Shown here piece by piece: positions 44,000 through 54,750 of a stretch of DNA of 64,000 bases. Below the pieces are notes generated by a model. That model made no database searches. It worked only from the letters and a program-made list of their open reading frames with translations, and was not told where the DNA came from. How positions within the stretch are numbered: position 1 is the first letter of the stretch; every line of letters begins with the position of its first letter. The stretch is from Haloferax elongans ATCC BAA-1513 (GTDB lineage: Archaea > Halobacteriota > Halobacteria > Halobacteriales > Haloferacaceae). The position numbers and the translations under genes are program-made. The stretch covers positions 204,971-268,970 of the forward strand of contig NZ_AOLK01000023.1 of the NCBI RefSeq assembly GCF_000336755.1. The letters run 5' to 3'.

Positions 44000-44677
44000 T
44001 TAGCGGTCGGCTGTCGAGGTGACTGGGTCGTCGCCCGAGCCACCGCGATACAGCGCCGCGATACGGTCCACAGTCGCTTCGGAGACCGTCTCAGCCGCTG
44101 CCGAGAAGCCCTCGTCGTGTCGCGTCGCCAATTCGGCCGCGTACTCGACCAGCGCAGTCGGCGGCGGCGACCCGACGGCGGTCGTTCCAGCGACCACGGC
44201 GAGCGTGCAGATGTTGACTTCGAGGTTGCTGTCGAGCGACTGGCGCTCCGTCTCGGAAGCCGAACGAAGTCGGGTCTGGTCGCGCCCGAAGGCACGGACT
44301 GTCTCGACGGCGTGGTCGGCCGCTTCAGTCCGGGCGAGGAGATAGAACCCACGCGACACCAGCACGTCGGCCGCGAGGATATCGAGGTCGGCGTCAGTGT
44401 CGTCGTCTGCAGCATCGAGCGTGACCCACGGCTCCTCGTGGGCGAGCTGGCGAGTGAGGCGAAGCCCCTCGTAGATAAGTTGCACTCCGGCGGCCCGTTC
44501 GGCCATACCGTTCAGGTCGACGTTCGGTTCGACGGCCCGCCCGCTCACGAAGGTGAGCACCGCCGGCGTCATCGAGGCGGTGTCGAGGCGCTCGTCCAGC
44601 GCCGCACGGAGGGCGTCGGGTTCGATATCCGAGAGGGCCTCACGCGCAGCCTCACGGGCTCGCACGGCGTTGTCCAT
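44000..44677 (-). CDS. Conserved haloarchaeal protein, prenyl-synthase-like helices
   Basis: A 225-residue mostly helical cytosolic protein. The segment GVQLIYEGLRLTRQLA, and further on DLDILAADVLVSRGFYLLART, recalls non-catalytic polyprenyl synthase subunits (HepS type), which have a similar helix with LAxDxLxS. No DDxxD metal motifs are present, so it would not be a catalytic synthase. Start ATG 44677 is divergent from the enoyl-CoA hydratase gene, 60 bp away. Function uncertain. Confidence 0.6.
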   Translation of the reverse strand: MDNAVRAREAAREALSDIEPDALRAALDERLDTASMTPAVLTFVSGRAVEPNVDLNGMAERAAGVQLIYEGLRLTRQLAHEEPWVTLDAADDDTDADLDILAADVLVSRGFYLLARTEAADHAVETVRAFGRDQTRLRSASETERQSLDSNLEVNICTLAVVAGTTAVGSPPPTALVEYAAELATRHDEGFSAAAETVSEATVDRIAALYRGGSGDDPVTSTADR

Positions 44678-44737
44678 CAGCCGAGGGTTACGGTTGGGAG
44701 GGCAAAGACCTTTGGAAAACCACGGCACAACGCTGGT

Positions 44738-45448
44738 ATGATACAGACGGCGGACGACGGCGACCTGCGCGTCGTGACTATCGACCGACCGGGGCAGCGA
44801 AACGCCCTCAGACCGACAGACCTCGAAGACCTGCAGGCCGCTATCGAGGGTGCGGACACACCTGTCGTTCTCCTCCGCGGAGCCGGGTCGGCATTTTGCG
44901 CCGGGGCAGACCTCGATAGCGTGGCCGACCTCGACGACCCCGAGGCGTTCGCCAAACTCGGTCAGCGTGTCGCCGACACCATCGAGGGGAGCGAGTCGGT
45001 GGTCGTCGCCGCAATCGACGGTGCTGCCCGCGGCGGCGGGATGGAACTCGCGCTCGCGTGCGACGTTCGCGTCGCGACACCGCGGGCGACACTCGGCGAA
45101 CCGGGTGTCAGACTCGGTCTCTTCGGTGCGTGGGGTGGGACGGTCCGCCTCCCGCGAATCGTCGGCGAGGGCCACGCGCTCGACCTGTCTCTCTCCGGTC
45201 GTGTCGTCAATGCCGAGGAGGCGCTCCAACTGGGGCTCGTCTCCCGAATCGTGGACGACCCCCGAGCAGTCGCCGAATCGATAGCCGACAACGACCACCA
45301 GTCGCTTCGAATCATCAAATCGCGACTCCGGGACCGCGGACGCGACGCTGCCCAACGCGATGCAGACCGGTTCGACGCGGAAGCCGAGGCATTCGCCACG
45401 CTCCACGAGGCGAACGTAGACGACATCGCAGCATCGCGGGACGACTAG
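44738..45448 (+). CDS. Enoyl-CoA hydratase/isomerase family protein
   Basis: A 236-residue crotonase-fold protein, slightly shorter than the usual ~260. Oxyanion-hole segments are visible: SAFCAGADLDSV and AIDGAARGGGMELALACD. The Glu expected at the first catalytic position appears in the segment LGEPGVRLGLFGAWGGTVRL. Such enzymes hydrate or isomerise acyl-CoA substrates in fatty-acid or aromatic breakdown. No pathway partners lie nearby. Confidence 0.88.
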   Translation: MIQTADDGDLRVVTIDRPGQRNALRPTDLEDLQAAIEGADTPVVLLRGAGSAFCAGADLDSVADLDDPEAFAKLGQRVADTIEGSESVVVAAIDGAARGGGMELALACDVRVATPRATLGEPGVRLGLFGAWGGTVRLPRIVGEGHALDLSLSGRVVNAEEALQLGLVSRIVDDPRAVAESIADNDHQSLRIIKSRLRDRGRDAAQRDADRFDAEAEAFATLHEANVDDIAASRDD

Positions 45449-45467
45449 GAACGAACGCAGCGAGTGC

Positions 45468-46298
45468 TCAGAGTGTGAGTTCGTCGGGAGCAGGCGGCAT
45501 GGAGCGCTTGTGAGCACTCCCTTCGTACAGTTCGACCACCCGGTCGATTTGCTCCGCGGTCACCTCGAAGTTCCGAACGGTCGCAGCCTTCGACAGCGGG
45601 CCGTCGACGTGCAGTGCGAGAATCGCGTCGAGAACGTCGTAGGTCAGCCCCAGTTCGCTCTCGTCGGTCTGGCCGGACCACATCTCGGCCGACGGCGTTT
45701 GCATCACGAGGTCTTCGGGGACGCCGACGTGCGCCGCAAGCTGGCGGACCTGTTGCTTGTAGAGGTTTCCGATGGGGTTGCAGTCGACTGCTTGGTCGCC
45801 GTACTTCGTGAAGTAGCCCGTCATCGCCTCCGAGCGGTTGCCCGTGCCGAGGACGATGCGGTTCTCGTGGTTCGCGACGAAGTAGTTGAGGATGCCACGC
45901 GTGCGGACGTAGACGTTCCCGGCGGCCATCCGGTCGTTTGCAGCCTCGGGGAAGGTGTCGAAGAACGTCTCGGCGATGGGCTGGACCTCGACGACGTCGT
46001 ACGTGATACCGAGCATTTCGGCGACGCCCTCGGCATCGCTCATCATGTCTTCGGCGTTCGCCACGCTGGGCATGATAAGTCCGTGCAGGCCGTCTTCGCC
46101 GAGGGCTTCGACCGCGAGGAAAGCAGTAAGTGTCGAGTCGATACCGCCGGAGAGACCGAGAACAGCCCCATCAGCACCCGCCGCGTCCACGGTGTCGCGG
46201 ATGAACGAGGTGATGTGTTCACGGTGTGCTTCGAGTTCGGCGTCTGAAAAGCGGAGGTCGAGCGGTGCGTCCTCCGAGAGAACGTCGACGTCTGTCAT
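45468..46298 (-). CDS. nadE: NAD+ synthetase
   Basis: A 276-residue ammonia-dependent NAD synthetase, making NAD+ from deamido-NAD+, ATP and ammonia. Visible: PP-loop LSGGIDSTLTAFLA near residue 45, VRTRGILNYFVANHENRIVLGTGNRSE region (split here), and KYGDQAVDCNPIG. There is no glutaminase domain, as usual for archaea. ATG 46298 is preferred over 46340. It converges with the enoyl-CoA hydratase gene. Confidence 0.95.
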   Translation of the reverse strand: MTDVDVLSEDAPLDLRFSDAELEAHREHITSFIRDTVDAAGADGAVLGLSGGIDSTLTAFLAVEALGEDGLHGLIMPSVANAEDMMSDAEGVAEMLGITYDVVEVQPIAETFFDTFPEAANDRMAAGNVYVRTRGILNYFVANHENRIVLGTGNRSEAMTGYFTKYGDQAVDCNPIGNLYKQQVRQLAAHVGVPEDLVMQTPSAEMWSGQTDESELGLTYDVLDAILALHVDGPLSKAATVRNFEVTAEQIDRVVELYEGSAHKRSMPPAPDELTL

Positions 46299-46532
46299 GC
46301 ACCCCGATTGGTACTCGGGGGCCAAATAGTCACTCTTCACGGGAAGACAGTGGACAGGTGTCCAGTTTCATCCCACCAGTGACCCGCTGAAACGCTACGT
46401 TCAAGTGCCCCCGTCGTCTACGGATTTTTGCCTCAGTGAGTGCAGTGAGATAACGAACGAGGCGAACGAAGTGAGCGCCGATGGTCGACCGAACGAAGTG
46501 AGGTCGAGTCCGGGGCGCAAGCGAAGCGAAGC

Positions 46533-46603
46533 GCGCCGATGGTCCAGTGGTAGGACACGAGCTTCCCAAGCTCGAAGCCCGGGTTCAATTCCCGGTCGGC
46601 GCA
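46533..46603 (+). tRNA. tRNA-Gly (anticodon CCC)
   Basis: A complete cloverleaf: acceptor GCGCCGA with TCGGCGC and discriminator A, D-arm GTCC/GGAC, anticodon stem CGAGC/GCTCG with loop TTCCCAA (anticodon CCC), and T-arm CCGGG-TTCAATT-CCCGG. No intron, and CCA is not encoded. It is followed immediately by multiple copies of its own 3' end. Confidence 0.95.
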
Positions 46604-46997
46604 TTTCTGTCGAACGGAGTGAGACGAAATGCGTAGGGAATCTGAACCCTGCCAGTCGCAGCCGACGAGCGAAGCGAGGAGGACCGTCTGGCTCAGGTTC
46701 AATTCCCGGTCGGCGCACTCCCTACGGTCGTTTGCCGACCGACCTTCGCAAACCTTCGGTTTGCTCAGTCCCGGTCGGCGCATTTCTGTCGAACGAACGT
46801 GAGGAGCGAATGCGTTACAAAGGGAATTGAATCAGGGAGCGAGCGCAGTGAGCGACCGTGGTTCAATTCCCGGTGAGGCAGAGCCTCACCGACGTACCAC
46901 TCGTTTCACTCGCGGTACTCCCGGTCGGCGCACTCCCTGCGGTCGTTTGCCGACCGACCTTCGCAAACCTTCGGTTTGCTCAGTCCCGGTCGGCGCA
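46580..46997. repeat. Array of tRNA-Gly 3'-end copies
   Basis: The tRNA 3' segment cccggtcggcgca recurs at 46705, 46770, 46920 and 46985, with a longer copy (ggttcaattcccggtcggcgca) at 46696-46717 and a truncated one at 46860-46873 (ggttcaattcccgg). Between copies there are degenerate motifs such as gagcgaagcgag and gtcgaacg...gaatgcg. Spacing is irregular (about 65-80 bp) and there is no gene here. This resembles repeated integration or recombination at a tRNA attachment site. Confidence 0.85.
46705..46997. repeat. 78-bp direct duplication flanking 137 bp
   Basis: 46705-46782 and 46920-46997 are the same 78 bases except for one difference (ccctac versus ccctgc). Each copy begins and ends with cccggtcggcgca, the tRNA-Gly 3' sequence, and contains the small hairpins gtttgccgac and gcaaaccttcggtttgc. 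The high identity implies a recent duplication. Confidence 0.85.
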
Positions 46998-47040
46998 CTT
47001 CCGGCGAGACACGTCTCACCACCGTCCCGAACAAACAGCG

Positions 47041-47220
47041 TCAGAAAAACAAGTCCTGCACGTCGTCGAACGTGGTCGTCTCCGAACGGAAGACAGGCTC
47101 ACGGACGCGTTGGCGGACCTGCGCGTGGCGTTCGAGCGCGGCGTCGAATTCGAGAATCGCCCGCTCGATGTCGCACGCAAGTGCGTCGAGGTCGTCGTGA
47201 AGGTCCGTGTCGTCGGCCAT
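47041..47220 (-). CDS. Small acidic helical protein, unknown
   Basis: A 59-residue protein from ATG 47220, very acidic and predicted helical throughout (DDLDALACDIERAILEFDAAL, split by its own Cys). It might pair with another protein through a coiled coil. It is followed on the same strand by nothing closer than the tRNA-Gly repeat region, and upstream by a zinc-ribbon protein gene. No family recognised. Confidence 0.5.
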   Translation of the reverse strand: MADDTDLHDDLDALACDIERAILEFDAALERHAQVRQRVREPVFRSETTTFDDVQDLFF

Positions 47221-47268
47221 AGCTGCTTCTTCGATGGAGGGCATTAAAATGGACTCGGCCGCCGCCCG

Positions 47269-47565
47269 TCAGCGAAGACGGCGCGTACAGTTCCAACAGA
47301 GTTCGAACGTCGCGTCCGACTCGTTTTCGGCCCCACAGCTTGGGCAAATCCGCTCGCCGGTCGGCGTCCGCTGCACCCCGACGCTCGAACGTTCGTCGAA
47401 GGGAACCGCGATTTCGGGGTGCGCATACCGATCTGCGTGGTCGGCGTTGCGGCCGCTCCCGTCACCCATCGTTGGCTCGCCACCGTCGACGAGATACCGA
47501 TAGACCAGTAGCTGGAGGATGGTCAACCCGAGTGCGTAGACGACGATCCAACCCCAGACGTCCAT
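47269..47565 (-). CDS. Membrane-anchored zinc-ribbon protein
   Basis: A 98-residue protein. One N-terminal membrane helix (WIVVYALGLTILQLLVYRYL) is followed by a linker and a C-terminal zinc ribbon, CPSCGAENE then CWNCTRRLR. Such small proteins are common in haloarchaea (DUF7577-like, from memory) and of unknown role. ATG 47565 is chosen over the GTG one codon upstream. Confidence 0.65.
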   Translation of the reverse strand: MDVWGWIVVYALGLTILQLLVYRYLVDGGEPTMGDGSGRNADHADRYAHPEIAVPFDERSSVGVQRTPTGERICPSCGAENESDATFELCWNCTRRLR

Positions 47566-47754
47566 CACACCTTGACTTACGTTAGCATGCTATATCGGTC
47601 CTTCGGTCAGGTGTCATTACTGTCGGTCTGTTAGCCAGTGAACAAAATTCCCGAACATCCGACAACCACGAGTCAGTGTTGCTGGCGAATCGAAGGTCTA
47701 ACACGAGGGAGAGCGGTGGTCGTCGTAGTCGGCTCTGCCTGGCAGTAACTGGTG

Positions 47755-48672
47755 CTACTCGGTTCGGTGCGGCTTCACCGGACCGCCGAGGTCGCGGCCG
47801 AATTCGTCGAACGTGTCGCGGTCCTCCGGAAGGTCGTAGGGTATCTCGCGGTCGTCGACGCGGCGTTCGCCACCCGCTTCGAGTGGTTCCGCAACGTCTT
47901 CGAATCCAGGTTTTACTTTGACGCTCTTGGCTGGCGCGCCGACGACGATGTGGTGGGCGGGAACGTCGCTCTTGACGATTGCGCGCGCGCCGACGATGGC
48001 GTTTTCGCCGACGTGGTTCCCGGCGTTCACCATCGCGTCGTACGTGAGCCGAACGTCGTCACCGATGTCAGTGTGATAGTTTCGAACCTCCGTTTGGTCG
48101 ACAACGTCGTGGGCGTGCGTGTAGATGTGGACGCCATCAGAGATAGAGACGCGGTCGCCGATAGTGAGCTTCCCACGGTCGTCGAGGTGGACGTCGTCGT
48201 GAATGACTGTGTTGTCGCCGACAGTGATATTGTGGCCGTACGAGAAGGTGACGCCCTTGAAAATACGGAGGTTGTCGCCAGCCTCCTCGAAGAGATGGTT
48301 GGCGAGCATCTGTCGGAACCGAAGCGCGAAGTCGACGTTGTCGGCCATCGGGGTGGCGTCGAACTGCCGCCAGAGCCACTGCAGGTGTTTGGAGCGCTGG
48401 AACGTCTCCTCGTCTTTCTCGGCGTAGTATTCGGCTTCGAGCGTCGCGTTACACGGGTCGTACCCCTGCAATCGAACGCGTGTCGCCGGCGAAACCGGCT
48501 TCCCACTCTGCCAGCGCTCCCACGCTTCGCGGTCGCCGAAGAGGTCGATAAGGGTGTCTCTGACGACCTGACACGTGTCTTCCTCCGAAGACAAGCACTC
48601 GTCTACGTCGTCGATGAAGGCCTGTAGCCCATCTTCGGCGTCGTCCGGAAGCGAAACCTGGACCTTCGTCAT
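47755..48672 (-). CDS. Hexapeptide-repeat acyltransferase
   Basis: A 305-residue protein. The N-terminal ~125 residues are helical and unrecognised (an all-alpha extension). The middle holds left-handed beta-helix hexapeptide repeats (NITVGDNTVIHDDVHLDD, TIGDRVSISDGVHIYTHAHD), ending with ENAIVGARAIVKSDVPAHHIVVGAPAK. This matches maltose/galactoside O-acetyltransferase-like enzymes; His in the HAHD segment is the usual catalytic base. The sugar or other acceptor is unknown. Confidence 0.85.
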   Translation of the reverse strand: MTKVQVSLPDDAEDGLQAFIDDVDECLSSEEDTCQVVRDTLIDLFGDREAWERWQSGKPVSPATRVRLQGYDPCNATLEAEYYAEKDEETFQRSKHLQWLWRQFDATPMADNVDFALRFRQMLANHLFEEAGDNLRIFKGVTFSYGHNITVGDNTVIHDDVHLDDRGKLTIGDRVSISDGVHIYTHAHDVVDQTEVRNYHTDIGDDVRLTYDAMVNAGNHVGENAIVGARAIVKSDVPAHHIVVGAPAKSVKVKPGFEDVAEPLEAGGERRVDDREIPYDLPEDRDTFDEFGRDLGGPVKPHRTE

Positions 48673-48864
48673 CACCGTCTCGTTGTCAGGCGACGTTCAT
48701 AGGGGTTCGGTTGTTCAGCAGCCGCGACAGCCATTGAAAGGGCAATATTCTCTGCTTTTGGGGGTTCCCAAAGACAGGACCCTCGGCGTGAAATCACACG
48801 TTCAATACGTGTGAGTGACACCGGAATGGTGAAACATAACACATGGCAGAGTATTACTTCAGCT

Positions 48865-50172
48865 ATGAGTGAAGAGACCGACCGAGACACACCGGCGTGG
48901 ACGAGAGCCCACGCCGCCGGACTCCAGCGCGACGACTCGAACGTCGCACCCGTCATCTATCCGCCCGAGGAGCGCGTCGACGACGACCTGCACCTCTGGG
49001 ACACGTGGTTCCTTCGGAACCGAGACGGGTCTGTCGCGGAAATCGACGGAAAGCGCGTCATCTTCGCGCTTACCTCCCCCTCGGACTTGCTTCCGGGCAA
49101 GCGACACGACGTTGCTACCATTCGGTACTTCTACTCCGAGGACGGAAAGGAGTGGACGACAGGCGGAGCCGTCTTCGAGGGCGACGCACTCGGCCAGCGC
49201 CAGTGGGCCGGGTCCGCGATGTACGACCCCGACGGCGAAGAGGGCGAGGTGTATTTCTACTACACCGCCGCCGGGGAGAGCGGCAGAGACGAACTGACCT
49301 ACACCCAGCGCATCGCGCTCGCGACAGGTGGCTCGGTCCACGCAGACGGCGACGACCTCCGAATCGACGGGCCGTGGGACAACCGTGTCATCCTCACGCC
49401 CGACGGCGACTGGTACGAACGGGAGGACCAATCGCGCGGGATGATTTACACCTTCCGCGACCCGTGGTTCTTCGAGGATCCACAATCCGGTGAGACGTAC
49501 CTCCTCTTCGAGGCGAACACGCCCGTCTCCGAGGGCGCAGGCGAATGCGACGGCCCGGTCTGGGGGGAGTTCAACGGCAGTATCGGCATTGCACACTCGC
49601 CGACTGGCGACCCGACCGACTTCGAACTTCGGCCACCGCTATTGGACGCCGTGTGCGTCAACCAAGAACTCGAACGTCCGCACTTCGTCGTCCGCGACGG
49701 GACGTACTACCTGTTCATCTCCAGCCACGTCCACACCTTCGCACCCGGTCTGGAGGGCTACGACGCCCTGTACGGGTTCGTCGCCGACGACCTCCGCGGC
49801 GACTACGAACCGCTGAACGGACACGGCATGGTCCTGACGAATCCGGCGGGCGCACCGTTTCAGGCGTACTCGTGGCTCGTCTACGACCACGGCGACGAAC
49901 TGCTCGCGACCTCCTTCTTCAACTACTACGACTACGACCGTCCGAGTCTCGACGACGTACCGTTGCTCTCGCCAGACGAGCAGATGCGTCGCTTCGGCGG
50001 CACGCTCGCCCCGACAGTCCGCCTCTCGCTCGACGGCGACGAGACCGATATCGTCGGCACGCTCGACCACGGACACCTCCCACTGCCGCGAGAAGAACTC
50101 CCAGCGCTGTGGTGGAAACAGGGCGAAGCTACCGGAACCGCAGGCTACAGCTCGAACAGTCGAGACGACTGA
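48865..50172 (+). CDS. GH68 levansucrase-type fructosyltransferase
   Basis: A 435-residue GH68 protein without a signal peptide, as in other haloarchaeal levansucrases (which are nonetheless often found outside the cell). Catalytic residues are visible: nucleophile Asp in LHLWDTWFLR, RDP motif in YTFRDPWFF, and the acid/base Glu in VNQELERPHF. It splits sucrose and builds fructan. It faces the GH32 gene on the opposite strand, 16 bp between stops, so the two form a fructan synthesis/breakdown pair. An upstream in-frame start at 48811 is less likely. Confidence 0.9.
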   Translation: MSEETDRDTPAWTRAHAAGLQRDDSNVAPVIYPPEERVDDDLHLWDTWFLRNRDGSVAEIDGKRVIFALTSPSDLLPGKRHDVATIRYFYSEDGKEWTTGGAVFEGDALGQRQWAGSAMYDPDGEEGEVYFYYTAAGESGRDELTYTQRIALATGGSVHADGDDLRIDGPWDNRVILTPDGDWYEREDQSRGMIYTFRDPWFFEDPQSGETYLLFEANTPVSEGAGECDGPVWGEFNGSIGIAHSPTGDPTDFELRPPLLDAVCVNQELERPHFVVRDGTYYLFISSHVHTFAPGLEGYDALYGFVADDLRGDYEPLNGHGMVLTNPAGAPFQAYSWLVYDHGDELLATSFFNYYDYDRPSLDDVPLLSPDEQMRRFGGTLAPTVRLSLDGDETDIVGTLDHGHLPLPREELPALWWKQGEATGTAGYSSNSRDD

Positions 50173-50188
50173 GCGTCGCTCCGGGTCG

Positions 50189-52411
<2,223 letters not shown>

Positions 52412-52582
52412 TCATGAATCTGCGGATTCGTGCGACAATCTGCAAATTCGATCACGTCCGAACTCCACCGCGCGATGGAAATCGCCTCGTGGTCGCTGAA
52501 CACCGGGACGGCGAGTGGGTGCGTTCCCGACCTGCGGGAACAAAACATACCCAATAAGTCACCGGAATACGAAGGGTCGCCC

Positions 52583-53710
52583 ATGCACTACCGCGAACTC
52601 GGCACCTCTGGCATCGAAGTGAGTGAGGTTGGCTTCGGTGCGTGGGTCGTCGGGACCGACTGGTGGGGCGACCGCTCGGACGACGACTCCATCGAGATGA
52701 TTCACCACGCCATCGACCAGGGCATCACGTTCTTCGACACCGGAGACGTGTACGGTCATGGCCACTCCGAGGAGGTCGTCGGCGAGGCGCTCGCCGACTA
52801 CCGCGACGAAGTCACCGTCGCCACCAAAATCGGCTACGACTTCTACAACCACCCGCAGGCTGGTCACGGCGAACTCCCGAAGGAGATTACGGGCGAGTGG
52901 GTCCGCGAGGCGACCGAAAAGAGCCTCGACCGCCTCGACATGGAGTACGTCGACCTGCTGCAACTCCACAACGCGAACGTCGACGAGGTCACACCCGACG
53001 TGCTCGAAGCGCTGGATGAGCTGAAAGAAGAGGGACTCATCAAGGCGACTGGCTGGGCACTCGGCCCCTCCATCGGTTGGCTCGCCGAAGGCGACATGGC
53101 CATCGAAGAGGAGTTCGACGCCCTCCAAATCGTCTGGAACGCGTTCGAACAGGACGTCGGCAACCACTTCCTCGAGACCATCGAAGAGACCGGCTCGTCG
53201 ACGAGCCTCATCGGCCGCGTCCCGCACTCCTCGGGCCTCCTGAACGAGCAGGTCCGCCCCGAGACCGAACTCGGTAGCGGCGACCACCGCGGCTTCCGCC
53301 CCGACGAATGGTACGAGACCGGCTGGGAGAAGCTCGAAGAACTGCGCTTCCTCGAACGCGACGGCGTCTCTGCGAGCGAAGCGAGCAGACGGCAGGGAGC
53401 AATCGAAGCGAGCGACCGTGAGCGAACGATGGCACAGGCGTCTATCGCCTTCCTCCTCGGCTTCGACGCAACGGCCTCGGTCACGCCCACGTTCCGCACC
53501 AAAGACGATATCACCGAGTGGGCTGCCGCCTCCGACGTGCCGAAGCTCACCGACGAGGAGATGCAGCGCGTCACCGACCTCTACGCGGACAACTTCGGTA
53601 TCGACCGCTTCGACGGCATGGACGCGCTTCGCTCCTCCGTCGACGGCGACGATATCCGTGACGCCGGCCTCGACAAGCGCGTCGCGGAAGGCGCTCGCAA
53701 CGAAGCCTAA
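52583..53710 (+). CDS. Aldo/keto reductase with repeat-derived insertion
   Basis: A 375-residue AKR of the TIM-barrel type (SEVGFGAWVVGTDWWG; catalytic Asp and Tyr in FFDTGDVYGHGHSE; Lys in TKIGYD). It reduces aldehydes or ketones with NADPH, or acts as its reverse; the substrate is unknown. Around residues 261-282 it has an odd stretch (VSASEASRRQGAIEASDRER, then TMAQASIAFLL) encoded by gcgagcgaagcgagc-type repeat DNA, absent from typical relatives. The rest is intact and in frame. Confidence 0.88.
   Translation: MHYRELGTSGIEVSEVGFGAWVVGTDWWGDRSDDDSIEMIHHAIDQGITFFDTGDVYGHGHSEEVVGEALADYRDEVTVATKIGYDFYNHPQAGHGELPKEITGEWVREATEKSLDRLDMEYVDLLQLHNANVDEVTPDVLEALDELKEEGLIKATGWALGPSIGWLAEGDMAIEEEFDALQIVWNAFEQDVGNHFLETIEETGSSTSLIGRVPHSSGLLNEQVRPETELGSGDHRGFRPDEWYETGWEKLEELRFLERDGVSASEASRRQGAIEASDRERTMAQASIAFLLGFDATASVTPTFRTKDDITEWAAASDVPKLTDEEMQRVTDLYADNFGIDRFDGMDALRSSVDGDDIRDAGLDKRVAEGARNEA
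53365..53427. repeat. gcgaagcgagc-type repeat inside a coding gene
   Basis: About 63 bp containing tgcgagcgaagcgagcag, cagggagc and gcgagcgaccgtgagcg. Similar text (cagggagcgagcgcagtg then agcgaccgtg) occurs in the tRNA-Gly repeat region at 46833-46860. Its length is a multiple of three, so the aldo/keto reductase frame is kept. Confidence 0.6.
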
Positions 53711-53715
53711 GGACT

Positions 53716-53883
53716 GTGAACCTCCGAACGTTCCTCGGCCTCACCGCGGTCGCTCACATCGCGCTGGCGTGGCTCGTGCGACTCAACGCACGAAAGCGCG
53801 GCGACGATGCGACCGGCTGGGTGGTCGCCACACTCCTGACGGGTATCGTCGGAGCCGTCGGGTACGCACTTCGCGGTCGCTGA
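53716..53883 (+). CDS. Small two-helix membrane protein
   Basis: A 55-residue protein starting at GTG 53716, 6 bp after the aldo/keto reductase stop, so probably co-transcribed. Two membrane helices (LGLTAVAHIALAWLV and VVATLLTGIVGAVGYAL) flank a short basic loop. No family recognised. Confidence 0.55.
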   Translation: MNLRTFLGLTAVAHIALAWLVRLNARKRGDDATGWVVATLLTGIVGAVGYALRGR

Positions 53884-54070
53884 CCGCGACGCAACTCGAC
53901 GCGACGATTCGGGAAACAGCGGTTCGGCACGTCTCCGAGGCAGATAGGCGGATAGATAGAACCGCTGACACCTCTGTTGTCATATATACTGTACTTATAA
54001 ATCTACTACACGGTGGCGGGCCAACGCTGTCGACACGGCCACTCGATGTCGCCGAGGGCCACACACATCT

Positions 54071-54523
54071 ATGTCGAAACCCGAACACGCCACCACCGAA
54101 GTCGACTCGGAGATGCTGTACAAAGAGTACGTTCTCGACGTTCGAATCGTCGAGTACAGCGACGCCGAGACTGGCGACAGACGCTTTCGATTCGAAGCGC
54201 CGGAACACGAGGGAATCGAGTTCGACGACCCGGACCTCGCGACACTCTACGCTGACGTGTACTTCGACGTGAACGGCTTCGTCGAGGCCGGGACCGGCGA
54301 ACGCGGCGTTCCGCCAGAGGTCATCCAAGCCGGCCGAGACACGCTGGCGGCGTACTTCCTGACCCAACCGTACACGGACAAAAACTGGGTGGCATCGTTC
54401 TACGGGAAGAAACGCGCGCGAGTCGAGCGATACGTCGCGGCCGTCCGACGGCGCGCAGCAGAGATTCGCGACGGCGTCGCGGAACGCGAGCAGAACGGCA
54501 ACTCAGTGACCCCAGACGCTTGA
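54071..54523 (+). CDS. Conserved haloarchaeal protein, DUF5806-like
   Basis: A 150-residue cytosolic protein with a beta-rich first half (YVLDVRIVEYSD, RRFRFEAPE) and helical second half ending in a basic helix (RARVERYVAAVRRRAAEIRD). I associate it with family DUF5806 from memory. An AT-rich promoter-like tract (tatatactgtacttataaat, 53983-54002) lies about 80 bp upstream. Function unknown. Confidence 0.6.
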   Translation: MSKPEHATTEVDSEMLYKEYVLDVRIVEYSDAETGDRRFRFEAPEHEGIEFDDPDLATLYADVYFDVNGFVEAGTGERGVPPEVIQAGRDTLAAYFLTQPYTDKNWVASFYGKKRARVERYVAAVRRRAAEIRDGVAEREQNGNSVTPDA

Positions 54524-54570
54524 CATCCTCCCCGCGCTGAAGCGCGAGGCCTTCTCCTCGATTCTCCGTA
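54524..54570. mobile_element. IS200/IS605-type element end, remnant
   Basis: ttgacatcctccccgcgct, followed by gaagcgcgaggc, contains the cgcgctgaagcgcg hairpin common at the ends of haloarchaeal IS605/IS1341-type elements. No transposase gene remains beside it; the following ~180 bp are AT-rich and without a gene. This is recognised by pattern only. Confidence 0.45.
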
Positions 54571-54750
54571 ACTCTGAACCGCCGTGGTCGCCGCGCGAGT
54601 CACCCATCAGCGGATGTCATTTCTGTTAGAAATCTTAACACACAAAATTTTCAACTGGTATATAATCAATAGACTGCTCCGGGGCGAACAATAATCCATA
54701 GTGGAGAAAATATAAAATTAAACAAGAAATGATAGAGAGGTCACACGTGC

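Noticed and set aside
44117..44737. Long N-terminal extension of the enoyl-CoA hydratase
   Set aside because: The open frame upstream of ATG 44738 overlaps the opposite-strand gene and is not crotonase-like.
46580..46997. CRISPR array
   Set aside because: Repeats are tRNA-Gly 3' ends of varying length with irregular spacing, and there are no cas genes in the window.
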